A DNA stretch of 64,000 bases from Bradyrhizobium sp. WD16 (GTDB taxonomy: Bacteria > Pseudomonadota > Alphaproteobacteria > Rhizobiales > Xanthobacteraceae). Below the pieces are notes generated by a model. It searched no databases. It saw only the letters and a program-made list of their open reading frames with translations, and was not told where the DNA came from. Position 1 is the first letter of the stretch, and each line of letters starts with the position of its first letter. Both the position numbers and the translations under genes were made by a program. The DNA lies in the NCBI RefSeq assembly GCF_024181725.1, contig NZ_CP028908.1:4205501-4269500 (forward strand), in the 5' to 3' direction. Shown in pieces: positions 1 to 7,909 of the stretch.

Positions 1-474
1 AAGGGTATGGCGCTGTTCCCGCACAGGATCGACGGCAAATACGTCATGATTGCGCGACAGGATAACGAGAATCTCTATCTGGTCTATTCGGACGACCTGT
101 ACAGATGGGAGGGCGGCCAGGCGATCTTGAAGCCGCAATATCCCTGGGAGTTCGTACAGATCGGCAACTGTGGATCGCCCATTGAACTGGACGAAGGCTG
201 GCTGCTGCTGACGCATGGAGTAGGCCCGGTCAGGAAATATTCGATCGGCGCGGTACTGCTGGACAAACGCGACCCGTCCAGGGTGTTGGCGCGTTCAAGC
301 GAACCGTTGTTGCGAGCCGAGCCATCGGAGCGCGAAGGATACGTTCCGAACGTGGTCTATACTTGCGGAGCAATGCGGCACGACGACCTGATCATTTTGC
401 CGTACGCCGTGTCTGACACCTTCTCCAATTTTGCGACGATGAAGATTTCTGCGCTGATGCAGGCAATGTCCTGA
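1..474 (+). CDS. GH130-type glycoside phosphorylase/hydrolase, C-terminal part (5' cut by window edge)
   Basis: The reading frame is already open at base 1 (Lys-Gly precede the first Met at base 7), so this is the 3' end of a longer gene. The visible 157 residues match the C-terminal half of GH130 beta-mannoside phosphorylases and related enzymes: a RQDNENLYLVYSDD stretch, NCGSPIE followed by a WLLLTHGVG strand, and a GAVLLDKRDPSRVL segment typical of the five-bladed propeller. Members act on beta-linked mannosides by phosphorolysis or hydrolysis; the substrate cannot be told from this part. The family call is fairly secure, the activity is not. Confidence 0.8.
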   Translation, partial: KGMALFPHRIDGKYVMIARQDNENLYLVYSDDLYRWEGGQAILKPQYPWEFVQIGNCGSPIELDEGWLLLTHGVGPVRKYSIGAVLLDKRDPSRVLARSSEPLLRAEPSEREGYVPNVVYTCGAMRHDDLIILPYAVSDTFSNFATMKISALMQAMS

Positions 475-507
475 TCCGGGAATTGCTCGACGAGTGAAGG
501 ACAGGCC

Positions 508-750
508 ATGGCCCGCGAGACAAGCTATTTCGTTCAGGCGTTCGACGCCGGCCGGGGAGGAAGCCTGAAAGCCGATGCTCCGATCGTCTGCAAGACGGAA
601 ACGGGCGCGCGTCGCACGGCCGAGAGACTGGCGTTGAGCAAAGTGGGCGTCATTGCCTTCTCATCCGCCGGCGATCCGGAGACGGGTGACTATGACGACG
701 AGCCGACGATTATCTTCCGGCAGGGCGCGCTGCCGCCGGCTTTCGACTGA
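508..750 (+). CDS. small conserved hypothetical protein (80 aa)
   Basis: An 80-residue ORF starts 33 bp after the GH130 gene, with a purine-rich GAAGGACAGG shortly upstream of its ATG. The product has no signal peptide, membrane segment or cysteine motif. Its middle (TGARRTAERLALSKVGVIAFSS) looks like a helix followed by a strand, and the C-terminus is acidic then hydrophobic. I do not recognise a named domain. Same strand and short spacing suggest possible co-transcription with the GH130 gene, but no functional link is evident. Confidence 0.6.
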   Translation: MARETSYFVQAFDAGRGGSLKADAPIVCKTETGARRTAERLALSKVGVIAFSSAGDPETGDYDDEPTIIFRQGALPPAFD

Positions 751-992
751 GGTCGATCGTCGGCGCCGAAATGGCTGATGGTATCGCGCATCAACGAGGC
801 CGACAGGGGACACTTGTCTGACAAGCAAGATCCCAACTCGCGACAGGGGATATGCCAAGGGGTGGCCGAGCAGGAAGGCGGGGCAAGAGTGTGACAACGT
901 CGTGGAAACGCTCGAAGTTCCTTTAAACAAAGGGGTTTCAGCGCTTTAATGATCGTTGTGGAGAAGTCTCAAGAGCCGGACAAAGCTGGCCT

Positions 993-1069
993 TGGCGCGC
1001 TCGGAGAGATTCGAACTCCCGACCCTCGGAATCGAAATCCGATGCTCTATCCAGCTGAGCTACGAGCGC
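993..1069 (-). tRNA. tRNA-Arg (anticodon TCG)
   Basis: Read on the minus strand, the sequence folds as a cloverleaf: acceptor GCGCTCG (1069-1063) pairs with CGAGCGC (1003-997), discriminator G, and an encoded CCA at 995-993. The anticodon stem TCGGA/TCCGA encloses the loop TTTCGAT, giving anticodon TCG, which reads CGA arginine codons. The T arm contains GTTCGAATC. No protein gene overlaps it. Confidence 0.95.
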
Positions 1070-1495
1070 GTGCGCCGCCACAATAGCCATGAAGCGCACG
1101 ATTGCCAGTCCTTTTCGGCAAGCAGGGGCAGCGATCCTCCATTTTTTGTTCCGCCGGGACGGTCTTTCGGGCGGCGGGGCGGTCCATCGCCGGTCGATCG
1201 TTACATCTAGAGGTGCCGCTTTAGATGTACTGCGGCGCGCTCCTCCGGCTAAGGTTTCGTCGCGATGCGAGAGGAGCTTTCGGATCGTTTGTAGTTTGTC
1301 GAGAGCTCAAGATCTTTTGTCGAAATCGGTACGCCGCCTCGCTCCTGTCGGCGGGTATCTGTTCCGTCACGATGGTTCAACGCCGAGACCACGCAGCTTC
1401 GGTTGCAACCAGCGTCACCCCCATTGACTGACGGCGAGACCTTGATCACCATCATACCGCAAGGCCCGTTAGCGGTCTGGTTTGGGAGGATGAAG
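1070..1495. other. 425-bp intergenic region upstream of the PQQ dehydrogenase
   Basis: No credible gene. It must hold the promoters of the tRNA (minus) and the dehydrogenase (plus). A perfect 8-bp inverted repeat, TACATCTA at 1202-1209 and TAGATGTA at 1222-1229 with a 12-bp spacer, is the only clear symmetry and could be an operator. A TTGACT at about 1424 could be a -35 box, but no matching -10 at standard spacing was found. Confidence 0.4.
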
Positions 1496-3736
1496 ATGAT
1501 CTGCACGCACCGCGCCGCACGCAACGACGCCGCGTATTCTCGTCACAACTGGCAATTGCACGCGCGGCGCTCGGCTCTTCTGGGTGGCGCAATTTCGGCC
1601 GCACTGCTGTTCGCTGTCGCTCCCGCCTCGGCGCAGAAGGCGCCGAAAGGCTCGCCGGAGCATGTCAAAGCGGTCACATCAGCGGTCGACGGCAAATTCA
1701 TTCGGGCCAATGCGGCGACCTCGGCTGACTGGCCGACGGTCGGCCTCGATTATGGCGAGACCCGCTACAGCAAACTTGACCAGATCAATGCCGACAACGT
1801 CAAGCGCCTCGGGCTGGTGTGGTCCTACAATCTGGAATCGTCCCGCGGTGTCGAGGCGACGCCGATCGTGGTCGATGGCATCATGTACGTCAGCGCGTCG
1901 TGGAGCGTCGTCCATGCGATCGACGTGCGCAGCGGCAAGAAGCTGTGGACCTACGATCCCGTCGTGCCGCGCGACATCGGCTACAAAGGGTGCTGCGACG
2001 TGGTTAATCGCGGCGTCGCGCTGTGGAAGGGCAAGATCTATGTCGGCGCCTATGACGGCCGGCTGACCGCGCTCGACGCGGTCACCGGCAAGAAGATCTG
2101 GGAGAAGGATACGATTATCGATCACTCCCATTCCTACACCATCACCGGGGCGCCGCGGATCGTAAACGGCAAGGTGATCATCGGCAATGGCGGCTCCGAA
2201 TACGGCGTCCGCGGCTATGTCACCGCCTATGACGCCGAAACCGGCGCCCAGGCCTGGCGCTGGTTCGTGGTGCCCGGCGATCCAGGCAAGCCGTTCGAAG
2301 ACGCATCGATGAAGGCGGCGGCCAAGACCTGGGACCCGGCCGGCAAATACTGGGTCAACGGCGGCGGTGGCGCCTCGTGGGATACGATCACCTTCGATCC
2401 CGAACTGAATCTCGTCTATATCGGCACCGGCAATGGAGCGCCGTGGAATCGCCGCGTCCGCAGCCCCGCCGGCGGCGACAATCTCTATCTCGCCTCGATC
2501 GTCGCGCTCGACGCCACGACCGGAAAATACAAATGGCACTATCAGGAGACGCCGGGCGACAATTGGGACTACACCTCGACGCAGCCGATGATCCTCGCCG
2601 ACATCAAGATCGACGGCAAGCCGCGCAAGGTGATCCTGCATGCGCCGAAGAACGGCTTCTTCTTCGTCATCGACCGCACCAACGGCAAGTTCATCTCAGC
2701 GAAGAACTTCGTCGATGTGAACTGGGCGACCGGTTATGACGCCAGCGGCCGCCCGCTCGAGGTGGCGGAGGCGCGCTCGTCCGACAAGTCGTTCGACAGC
2801 ATTCCGGGACCGTACGGCGCCCATAACTGGCATCCGATGTCGTTCAATCCCAAGACCGGCCTCGTCTACCTGCCGGCGCAGAACGTGCCGGTCAATCTCA
2901 CCGGTGAGCCGAAGTGGAAGCACAATGGCAATCAGCCCGGCGAATTCGGCGGCGTGACCGGATGGAATCTCGGCTTCGGCCTCAATGTCGCTCCGCCGAA
3001 GAGCATGCCCTTCGGCCGGCTGATCGCCTGGGATCCGGTCAAGCAGAAGGAAGTCTGGCGCAAGGACTATGTCTCGCCGTGGAACGGCGGCACGCTCACC
3101 ACCGCCGGCAATCTCGTTTTCCAGGGCACCGCCGACGGCCGCTTCATCGCCTACAGTGCAGATAACGGCGAGAAGCTGTGGGAGTCGCCGACCGGCACCG
3201 GCGTTGTCGCTGCGGCCTCGACCTATCTCGTCGACGGCAAGCAGTATGTCTCGGTGGCGGTCGGCTGGGGTGGGGTCTTCGGCCTCAGCCAGCGCGCCAC
3301 GGAGCTGGCGAGTCCCGGCACGGTCTATACCTTCGCCGTCGACGGCAAGGCGCCGCTGCCGGCCTTCACCAGGTACCAGATGTCCGGCCTGATCTCGGGG
3401 GTGAAATACGACCCTGCTGACGTCGGTCCCGGCACGCTGCTCTACGTCTCGGCCTGCGCCACCTGTCATGGCGTGCCCGGCGTCGACAAGGGGGGCAATG
3501 TTCGCAACCTCGGCTACGTCGATCCCAATGAGATCGCCAATCTGAAGGACATCGTCTTCAACGGTCCCTTCAAGTCCCAGGGCATGCCGGACTTCACCGG
3601 CAAGCTGAGCGAGAGCGATGTCACCAAGATCATCGCCTTCATCCAGGGCACCGCTGACGCGATCCGGCCCAAGGCTGCCGATGCCACCCCGGCGGGAGCT
3701 GGCGCGACGGCCGGCTCAGCGGCGGCGACGAAGTAG
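1496..3736 (+). CDS. PQQ-dependent quinohaemoprotein alcohol dehydrogenase
   Basis: Periplasmic enzyme that oxidises primary alcohols with PQQ and passes electrons through a fused C-terminal cytochrome c. The start at 1496 is chosen because GGAGG lies 6 bp upstream; the frame stays open to 1403. A signal peptide ends at an ASA-Q junction. Diagnostic features are the adjacent Cys166-Cys167 pair (the vicinal disulphide over PQQ), WDYTSTQP with the expected catalytic Asp, repeated propeller W-motifs, and a haem site CATCH at 654-658. Its 746 residues fit methanol/ethanol-family quinohaemoproteins. No PQQ biosynthesis genes or separate cytochrome are nearby. Substrate cannot be predicted from sequence alone. 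Confidence 0.93.
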   Translation: MICTHRAARNDAAYSRHNWQLHARRSALLGGAISAALLFAVAPASAQKAPKGSPEHVKAVTSAVDGKFIRANAATSADWPTVGLDYGETRYSKLDQINADNVKRLGLVWSYNLESSRGVEATPIVVDGIMYVSASWSVVHAIDVRSGKKLWTYDPVVPRDIGYKGCCDVVNRGVALWKGKIYVGAYDGRLTALDAVTGKKIWEKDTIIDHSHSYTITGAPRIVNGKVIIGNGGSEYGVRGYVTAYDAETGAQAWRWFVVPGDPGKPFEDASMKAAAKTWDPAGKYWVNGGGGASWDTITFDPELNLVYIGTGNGAPWNRRVRSPAGGDNLYLASIVALDATTGKYKWHYQETPGDNWDYTSTQPMILADIKIDGKPRKVILHAPKNGFFFVIDRTNGKFISAKNFVDVNWATGYDASGRPLEVAEARSSDKSFDSIPGPYGAHNWHPMSFNPKTGLVYLPAQNVPVNLTGEPKWKHNGNQPGEFGGVTGWNLGFGLNVAPPKSMPFGRLIAWDPVKQKEVWRKDYVSPWNGGTLTTAGNLVFQGTADGRFIAYSADNGEKLWESPTGTGVVAAASTYLVDGKQYVSVAVGWGGVFGLSQRATELASPGTVYTFAVDGKAPLPAFTRYQMSGLISGVKYDPADVGPGTLLYVSACATCHGVPGVDKGGNVRNLGYVDPNEIANLKDIVFNGPFKSQGMPDFTGKLSESDVTKIIAFIQGTADAIRPKAADATPAGAGATAGSAAATK

Positions 3737-3748
3737 CGCGCAATTCTG

Positions 3749-3773
3749 TGGCGCGGCGTCTTCCCGCCGCGCC
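3749..3773 (+). terminator. GC-rich hairpin after the PQQ dehydrogenase gene
   Basis: GGCGCGGCG pairs with CGCCGCGCC around a six-base loop, 12 bp after the stop codon. There is no T-run, so this could be a weak or Rho-assisted terminator or an mRNA 3'-end stabiliser. Confidence 0.4.
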
Positions 3774-3929
3774 GCAGATGTCTCTGCGGGCCGTAGGGTC
3801 TGCCGAAAAGAGGCGTTATTTCAAGTATTTACAGGTGGTGTGCGGCTTCGCGCCGAGGGCGCGTCATGCTTAACGATTTTCCAACACACTAACGCCAGAG
3901 TCTTGGTTATGGTCCCGCTGGTGGAGAGG

Positions 3930-3980
3930 ATCTGACATTCGCTGCTGCCCGAAAGGGATGCGAATGTTGGAATCGGACCA
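3930..3980. repeat. imperfect palindrome with a 21-nt motif found again near 34.65 kb
   Basis: ACATTCGC (3935-3942) pairs with GCGAATGT (3960-3967). The right arm lies within TGCGAATGTTGGAATCGGAC; the equivalent motif occurs in reverse orientation at 34639-34659, with two mismatches over 21 nt (3958-3978). This suggests a dispersed, partly decayed repeat family. Confidence 0.4.
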
Positions 3981-4021
3981 CCTGCCTCCCGACGCGGGCC
4001 GCATCACAGTCTTTGTGCCGA

Positions 4022-4468
4022 ATGCCCATACGCCTTGCCGCCATCGTGATCCCGTTGATGCTTCTCGCCACCTCGGCGCGGGCCGATCTCCACATCACCC
4101 GTGATCACGGCGGCTATGTCGAGGAGTACAAGGCGAAATACGAGCATATCCGCAAGACCGGCCAGCGCGTCATCATCGACGGCATCTGCAATTCGGCCTG
4201 CACGCTGGTGTTCGGCATCGTGCCGATGAACAAGATCTGCGTCACGCCCCGCGCCAGCCTCGGCTTCCATCAGGCTTATTACGACAAGGCCTTCACCTTC
4301 GGAATCAAGGTGACGAGCTACGAGGGCACCTCCGACCTGATGTCCTATTACCCGAGCTCGGTGAAGGACTGGATCCGCCGCAACGGTGGCCTCACGACGG
4401 AAATGAAGAAGATCAAGAACGGCGTCGATCTGTGGAAGATCGTCGACCCGTGTCCTGAGGACTTCTGA
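4022..4468 (+). CDS. secreted ClpP/crotonase-like periplasmic protein (148 aa)
   Basis: Short protein with an N-terminal signal peptide ending near SARAD. The core GICNSACTLVFG (Ser58) followed by GFHQAYY (His83) resembles COG3904-type predicted periplasmic proteins with a ClpP-like fold, in which the Ser of SACT and a downstream His are candidate catalytic residues. Two Cys around the Ser and a C-terminal Cys may form disulphides. The ATG at 4022 is preferred; a TTG three codons upstream is also possible. Substrate is unknown. It is flanked by noncoding DNA on the left and a convergent photolyase gene on the right. Confidence 0.7.
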   Translation: MPIRLAAIVIPLMLLATSARADLHITRDHGGYVEEYKAKYEHIRKTGQRVIIDGICNSACTLVFGIVPMNKICVTPRASLGFHQAYYDKAFTFGIKVTSYEGTSDLMSYYPSSVKDWIRRNGGLTTEMKKIKNGVDLWKIVDPCPEDF

Positions 4469-4588
4469 GACGCCTCACACTCAGCTCAGTCGCCAGCCGT
4501 GCAAGCGGGTGGTCGAGTACGCCGTGTCACGACAACAGCGCAGGTTGCGCGATCATTGTCCGTCGGCCTGGGCCGGGCACTCGCGCGC

Positions 4589-6034
4589 TCAGCGCCGGAT
4601 ATGTGCGTAAGCGGCGAGCGCGCGCGCACGGCTCGCGGCGTGGTCGACGATCGGCAGCGGATAGGTCTCGCCGAGCTTGATGCCGGCTGCGGCGAGGTCA
4701 AGCGGCGTCGCCGTCCATGGCTTGTGGATTGCGCTGGACGGCAGCTTCGACAGCTCCGGCAGCCAGCGCGCGACATAGCGCCCTTCGGGATCGAACTTCT
4801 CGCCCTGCAGCACCGGATTGAAGATGCGGAAATAGGGCGCGGCATCGGCGCCGCAGCCGGCGACCCATTGCCAGCTTGCCGGATTGGAGGCGGGATCGGC
4901 ATCGACCAAGGTGTCCCAGAACCAGGCCTCGCCCTCGCGCCAGTCGATCATCAGGTGCTTGACCAGGAACGAGGCGACCACCATGCGAGCGCGGTTGGGC
5001 ATGGCGCCGGTGCGCCGGAGCTGGCGCATGGCGGCATCGACGATGGGATAGCCAGTGCGGCCGCGCTGCCAGGCGCGCAATGCGGCGACGTCGTCGCGCC
5101 AGGGAAATGCAGCGAAGCCCGTGTTCAGGTTGTTGGTCGCCAGCGCCGGATGGTCGTAAAGCAGATGACGGCTGAATTCCCGCCAGCCGAGCTCACTTTG
5201 AAACTTGTCGATGTCGCGCGCCAGCGCCGGATGCTCGGCGCCGGCAAAGCGCGCGGCATGCCAGACCTGACGCGGGCTGATTTCGCCAAAGCGCAAATGC
5301 GGCGACAGGCGCGAGGTGGCCTCGCGGTCGAGGCGGTCGCGATCCTGCGCATAGCCGGCGATCGTCGAGGTGAGGAATTCGTCGAGCCGCGCCTTCGCCG
5401 CCGCTTCGCCGGCACGCCAGACGGCGCGCAGGCCGCTGGCCCAGTCCGGATGATGTGGTTCGAGACCCAAGTCTTCGAGGCGCTCGCTTGCAAGCGCGGG
5501 CGAGGGCGGAAGGCGCGCCGGGGCGGCGAGCGGCCGTGGGGGGGCGCCGAGCGCAAGCACGCGCTTCCAGAAGGGGGTGAAGACCCTCAAACCCCGTCCA
5601 TCCTTGCTGCGCAGATCGGCCGGGCGCACCAGGAGATCGCCGGGATAGCTCTTCCAAGCGCCGCCCTGGCGCGCGATCGCCGCCGCGACGTCGTCAGCAA
5701 GGCGCGCTTCGCTGGCGCTGTCGATCTCGTTCCAAAAGACCTCGCTGACGCCGGCTTCGTGCATCAGCGCGGCGATCACCTCGGGGGCGGCACCACGCCT
5801 CAGGGTCAGGCTCGCTCCGCGCGCGACAAGATCGCGTTGAAGCGCGCGCAGCGACTGCGCCAGCCACCAGCGTGATGCGCCGCCGAACGGCCGTCGCAGC
5901 GGAGCAGCGGAAGTCTCGTCGAGAATATAAAGGCAGATCAGCGGCGCGCCGCGCGCAGCCGCCGCCGTCAGCGCCGCGTGATCGGACAGGCGCAGATCGT
6001 CGCGGAACCAGACCATGACTGGGGAGGCGGGCAT
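4589..6034 (-). CDS. phrB: deoxyribodipyrimidine photolyase (CPD class I)
   Basis: Light-dependent flavoprotein that splits cyclobutane pyrimidine dimers. The 481-residue product has the N-terminal antenna-binding Rossmann domain (VMVWFRDDLRLSDHAAL) and the C-terminal FAD domain with GYPIVDAAMRQL, NRARMVVASF, WFWDTLVDAD and WQWVAGCGADAAPYFRIFNP, which include the FAD-binding and tryptophan electron-transfer segments of class I photolyases. Length is normal. It is transcribed toward the ClpP-like gene. A separate peroxiredoxin gene lies upstream on the same strand, with a terminator between them. Confidence 0.95.
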   Translation of the reverse strand: MPASPVMVWFRDDLRLSDHAALTAAAARGAPLICLYILDETSAAPLRRPFGGASRWWLAQSLRALQRDLVARGASLTLRRGAAPEVIAALMHEAGVSEVFWNEIDSASEARLADDVAAAIARQGGAWKSYPGDLLVRPADLRSKDGRGLRVFTPFWKRVLALGAPPRPLAAPARLPPSPALASERLEDLGLEPHHPDWASGLRAVWRAGEAAAKARLDEFLTSTIAGYAQDRDRLDREATSRLSPHLRFGEISPRQVWHAARFAGAEHPALARDIDKFQSELGWREFSRHLLYDHPALATNNLNTGFAAFPWRDDVAALRAWQRGRTGYPIVDAAMRQLRRTGAMPNRARMVVASFLVKHLMIDWREGEAWFWDTLVDADPASNPASWQWVAGCGADAAPYFRIFNPVLQGEKFDPEGRYVARWLPELSKLPSSAIHKPWTATPLDLAAAGIKLGETYPLPIVDHAASRARALAAYAHIRR

Positions 6035-6150
6035 GCAGGAGCCGTTGCAGAGGAAGCAACAGACTGAAGGCGTCGTTCGCGATTGGCAATGGCTTGAACG
6101 CAGCTCAGTCGGACGAGGTACATCGCCACCCTCGATCGAATGCTCGAATG

Positions 6151-6180
6151 AAAAACGCCGGCTTTCCAGCCGGCGGTTTT
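6151..6180 (-). terminator. Rho-independent terminator of the peroxiredoxin gene
   Basis: On the minus strand CCGCCGGC pairs with GCCGGCG across a short loop, followed by TTTTT. It lies between the peroxiredoxin stop codon and the photolyase start, so it separates the two transcripts. Confidence 0.75.
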
Positions 6181-6207
6181 CTTTTCATTTGCTCGGCGAG
6201 GAGCGTA

Positions 6208-6870
6208 TTACTTCGGCTGCGGCACGATGCGCAGGTACGGCTTCGGCGCCTTCCAGCCGTTCGGATAGATGCTCTTGGCCTCCTCGTCGCTCACCGAGCC
6301 GGCGATGATCACGTCCTGACCCTGCTGCCAATCGGCCGGGGTGGCGACGCGGTGCTTGGCGGTGAGCTGCAGCGAGTCGATGGCGCGCAGCAGTTCCTGG
6401 AAATTGCGGCCGGTGGTCATCGGATAGGCCAGCGCCAGTTTGACCTTCTTGTCAGGGCCAACGATGAAGACGGTGCGCACCGTGGCGTTGTCGGCGGCGG
6501 TGCGGCCTTGGGCGCCGCCGGCGGTTTCCGCGGGAAGCATGCCGTAGAGCTTGGAGACGTGCAGGTCGGTGTCGCCGATGATCGGATAGTTCGGCGCAGC
6601 GCCCTGCGTCTCCCTGATGTCTTCCGCCCACAGCTTGTGGTTTTCGACCGGGTCGACGCTGAGCCCGATCAGCTTGACGCCCCGCTTGTCAAATTCCGGC
6701 TTGAGGCGCGCCAGCGCGCCGAGTTCGGTGGTGCAGACCGGGGTGAAGTCCTTGGGATGGGAGAACAGCAGGGCCCAGCCATTGCCGATCCAGTCGTGAA
6801 ACTTGATGCGGCCCTCGGTGGTCTCGGCTTCGAAATCCGGCGCGGTGGCGCCGATGGTGAATGCACTCAT
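6208..6870 (-). CDS. 1-Cys peroxiredoxin (Prx6 type)
   Basis: Thiol peroxidase that reduces H2O2, organic hydroperoxides and possibly peroxynitrite. The active site is FTPVCTTE with peroxidatic Cys46, preceded by LLFSHPKD as in Prx6/AhpC-TSA proteins. The C-terminal half carries the dimer-forming extension (YPMTTGRNFQELLRAIDSLQ) seen in Prx6-group enzymes. At 220 residues it is full length. No second resolving Cys is seen, consistent with a 1-Cys mechanism. No signal peptide, so cytoplasmic. Monocistronic, with its own terminator and a long upstream region. Confidence 0.93.
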   Translation of the reverse strand: MSAFTIGATAPDFEAETTEGRIKFHDWIGNGWALLFSHPKDFTPVCTTELGALARLKPEFDKRGVKLIGLSVDPVENHKLWAEDIRETQGAAPNYPIIGDTDLHVSKLYGMLPAETAGGAQGRTAADNATVRTVFIVGPDKKVKLALAYPMTTGRNFQELLRAIDSLQLTAKHRVATPADWQQGQDVIIAGSVSDEEAKSIYPNGWKAPKPYLRIVPQPK

Positions 6871-7246
6871 GTCCGCCTCTCTTATTTATTCAGGTATTCA
6901 GGTTGATGAACCCTCGATGAATGTATAGCGCCGCTCTGCGGCGACCGGAACGGGGGCGGCAAAAGGACAATAAACTTGCCTTGGATTGGCCGTTTTAAGC
7001 ATGGCTTTGCTGCCATAGCGTTCCTGGTAACAACATCTTCCCAGGGTCGTGACTTGCTGCCGCGAATTCTCCCCGGTCACGCCTCATCGCCGCCGGCCGC
7101 GGTTGGGATCACCTGAACCCCCGCGATGGCGCAGGCGACTTAACCGTAATCTGTCGCATTGCCGCGGTGGAAAACACGTTTTGTTAACCTTTGATTCATG
7201 GGCAGCATGGAAATGCTGGTCCGTGAAGCAGTGAATGAGAAGTCTT
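6871..7246. other. 376-bp divergent intergenic region
   Basis: Lies between the start of the peroxiredoxin gene (minus) and the hypothetical gene at 7247 (plus), so it should carry both promoters. It is more AT-rich than its surroundings in places (around 6960-7010 and 7165-7200). I see no strong consensus promoter, riboswitch or clear operator. Confidence 0.3.
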
Positions 7247-7834
7247 ATGTCTGCCCTTGCAGGAAGCCTTGCCGACCTGATCGATACCATCGAGACCTCG
7301 CCTGTCGCCGATCGCGACATCACGGCCCGCGCGCTAGCCTATGTCCGCGACGGCGTGCTGACCGGCGAGGGGCCCACCACGGCCGGCCGGGTCCATTTCT
7401 CGCGCTCGCTCGACCGGGACGACGCCGCCTGGTGCGAGCGCATTCTCACCGCAACCGCCGTCGCCCGGCAGCCGGTGAGCCGTGCCGAGGCCGAGGCGCT
7501 GTTCCAGATCGATGCGGCCGCGACCGAGCGGGTCGATAATGGCCGGTTTGACGATCTTCTCGCCAAAGCCGTGGTGCATCATGCCGCTGCGGCGTCGGGT
7601 CTGCCGGTGCCGCCGCGCGCGGTTGCCCTGGCCCCCGACACCGCCATCGAAAGCTGGGCGCCGGCGCGGGCCGCCGACATCAGCGTCGATGTGCTCGAAT
7701 GGATCGCGGCGCAGATGCGCGGCAAACGTCACGGCAACCGCAAGCTCGGCGCGATGGTTGCCGGCCTGGCGGGAGCGGCCGCGGCGCTGCCGCTGGCGCA
7801 ATCGCTGCCCGCCTTTACCGACCTCGCGCTCTGA
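7247..7834 (+). CDS. conserved hypothetical protein (about 195 aa)
   Basis: The ORF is open from an ATG at 7235; the ATG at 7247 is preferred because GAGAAG precedes it. The first 150 residues look like a mostly helical soluble domain (ALFQIDAAATERVDNGRFDDLLAKAV). A hydrophobic, Ala-rich segment near the C-terminus (LGAMVAGLAGAAAALPLAQ) follows a basic patch KRHGNRK and could touch a membrane. No catalytic motif recognised. It is followed by a convergent phosphatase-like gene with a shared hairpin between them. Confidence 0.65.
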   Translation: MSALAGSLADLIDTIETSPVADRDITARALAYVRDGVLTGEGPTTAGRVHFSRSLDRDDAAWCERILTATAVARQPVSRAEAEALFQIDAAATERVDNGRFDDLLAKAVVHHAAAASGLPVPPRAVALAPDTAIESWAPARAADISVDVLEWIAAQMRGKRHGNRKLGAMVAGLAGAAAALPLAQSLPAFTDLAL

Positions 7835-7876
7835 ACCTCACCGTTTCGGACGGACTCGGCGAATTGCCAACATGAG

Positions 7877-7905
7877 AAAAGGCGGTCCAGAGGGCAGCCT
7901 TTTTT
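7877..7905. terminator. bidirectional hairpin terminator between convergent genes
   Basis: AAAAGGC pairs with GCCTTTT, with a further GTCC/GGGC inner stem, leaving T-rich ends in both directions. It sits between the plus-strand hypothetical gene and the minus-strand phosphatase-like gene. Confidence 0.55.
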
Positions 7906-7909
7906 CAGT

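Noticed and set aside
993-1069. tRNA-Arg considered as an integration site for a genomic island at the left edge
   Set aside because: No integrase gene and no direct repeat of the tRNA 3' end could be found in the window.
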